Assembly: GCA_009923685.1 (NCBI GenBank)
Contig: RFTA01000029.1
Location: forward strand, 1-6,571
Reading direction: 5' to 3'
Source: Actinomycetota bacterium
GTDB taxonomy: Bacteria > Actinomycetota > Acidimicrobiia > Acidimicrobiales > Ilumatobacteraceae
Length of the DNA stretch: 6,571 nt
Part shown: positions 5,706 through 6,571 of the stretch, one piece after another
How positions within the stretch are numbered: position 1 is the first letter of the stretch
Layout of the letters: every line of letters begins with the position of its first letter
Notes under the pieces: model-generated
The model's input: only the letters and a program-made list of their open reading frames with translations
Told to the model about the DNA's origin: nothing
The model's database searches: none
Translations under genes and position numbers: made by a program

Positions 5706-6545
5706 TTATTTGACTTGAAACGTCACACCCATGGTGCCGACACCAGTGTGCGAACCAATTACCGAACCGACCTCGCCGACGATGATTTCTCCCGAATAAA
5801 CAGTCTTTAGCTGCTCAACAAACGCATCAAGGTCGGGGCATTGAGCGTGAAGCACCGCCAAGTTGGTGATCTCACCGGATGATTTAACTTTTTCGATCAA
5901 AAAAGCCAAGGCTTTGCTTCGGGTTCGTTCTTTGCCACCTTCGACAATTTTGCCGTCGCGCACTTCAACGATTGGTTTGATCGACAAAGCGGTTGCCACA
6001 AAGGCTTTTGCGCCGCTAATTCGTCCGCCTTTCTTAAGGTTTTCAAGGGTGTCAAGCGCGCCGAAAACTCGCGTGCGGCTGGCTGATTCTGTGGTTTTGC
6101 GGGCAAGTTCATCAAGTGAGATCTGCGGCTTATCGATCAACATTTGCGCCGCCACGAGCACATTGATGCCTTCGCCCATGCTGGCCGAGCGACTGTCAAC
6201 AAATTGAATGGGCACCGTGATGCCGGACTCTTTTGCGCCGGTCTCAGCTGATTGGATCGTCGCCGAGAGTTCGCGCGATAGGCCGACCATCAAGATGCCA
6301 GTTGCGCCTTCGGCCGCCAATTTTTTGAATGCGGCTGCAAATAGACCGGGTGAAGGTGCGGCGGTTTGTGGCAGAACAGGCGACTCGGCACAACGCTTCC
6401 AGAATTCTGTGGTTGTCAGGCTTGTGCGGTCGGTGAATTCTTGGTCGCCGATGCTGAAAGTCAACGGCACGATCGTGATGTTGTGTTTGCGGGCAAGTGC
6501 TTCTGGCAAATCGCAAGCAGAGTCAGTAACGATGCGGATGGTCAT
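5706..6545 (-). CDS. DegV family fatty-acid-binding protein (FakB-like)
   Basis: 279 residues, the usual length. DegV proteins bind a single fatty acid; those called FakB present it to the kinase FakA for phosphorylation and use in phospholipid synthesis. Family landmarks run the whole length: IVTDSACDLP (5-14), TAAPSPG (61-67, the TSQPSPG-type loop), LSATIQSA (93-100), FVDSRSASMGEG (115-126), LENLKKGGRIS (167-177), KPIVEVRDGKI (190-200), KERTRSKAL (205-213), and VIGSHTGVGTMGVTF near the end, which has the conserved HTG-G. No signal peptide. ATG start at the window edge with no strong ribosome site in the 26 upstream bases. No fakA is visible here. The 84-base gap to the kinase gene leaves it open whether the two are cotranscribed. 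Confidence 0.93.
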   Translation of the reverse strand: MTIRIVTDSACDLPEALARKHNITIVPLTFSIGDQEFTDRTSLTTTEFWKRCAESPVLPQTAAPSPGLFAAAFKKLAAEGATGILMVGLSRELSATIQSAETGAKESGITVPIQFVDSRSASMGEGINVLVAAQMLIDKPQISLDELARKTTESASRTRVFGALDTLENLKKGGRISGAKAFVATALSIKPIVEVRDGKIVEGGKERTRSKALAFLIEKVKSSGEITNLAVLHAQCPDLDAFVEQLKTVYSGEIIVGEVGSVIGSHTGVGTMGVTFQVK

Positions 6546-6571
6546 GGTTTTGAGCGTAGTACAGGATGGTT

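Noticed and set aside
1..6571. Mobile elements, CRISPR, defence genes, riboswitches, tRNA or rRNA
   Set aside because: None is visible. The genes are tightly packed housekeeping or regulatory genes in conserved order, and no gap exceeds 127 bases.

Overview
The window is an ordinary chromosomal locus from what looks like a mid-GC actinobacterium. The order parA-parB, converging on cwlM-trxA-trxB, matches the origin-proximal block I know from Mycobacterium and Streptomyces (parA/parB facing cwlM, then trxA and trxB/trxC, then mviN). The roughly balanced base composition and a kinase without PASTA repeats suggest an acidimicrobial or other non-classical lineage, but the genus cannot be fixed from this window. 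I see no mobile element, CRISPR array, tRNA or rRNA.

Layout. Positions 1-1155 (+ strand) hold the 3' end of parA and all of parB, overlapping by 26 bases. Positions 1156-1282 are the convergent intergenic gap, which carries a run of DnaA-box-like 9-mers, one a perfect match to the actinobacterial TTGTCCACA box. From 1283 to 6545 everything is on the - strand, read in the order degV-like, a membrane Ser/Thr kinase, a small two-helix membrane protein, trxB, trxA and a cwlM-like gene. The gaps are 84, 32, 12 and 63 bases, and cwlM probably overlaps trxA, so the last five genes look like one transcription unit.

How the genes fit together. ParA/ParB segregate the origin region. TrxB and TrxA form the NADPH-thioredoxin couple. 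The cwlM-like protein has two peptidoglycan-binding repeats and an amidase_3-like fold but no signal peptide and none of the expected zinc or catalytic residues, so it reads as a cytoplasmic regulator rather than a hydrolase. Four genes upstream of it in the same run is an apparently active receptor kinase whose outer domain looks like a discoidin/carbohydrate-binding fold. In mycobacteria the kinase PknB phosphorylates CwlM to control MurA, and MviN carries a pseudokinase, which I recall is followed by an outer domain of this type. This locus may therefore encode a compact version of the same cell-wall control circuit; that is inference.

The points most worth checking are the pseudo-amidase, its N-terminus (coding sequence continues upstream of every ordinary start codon, with an ATT preceded by GGAG as best candidate), the kinase architecture, and the DnaA-box cluster.
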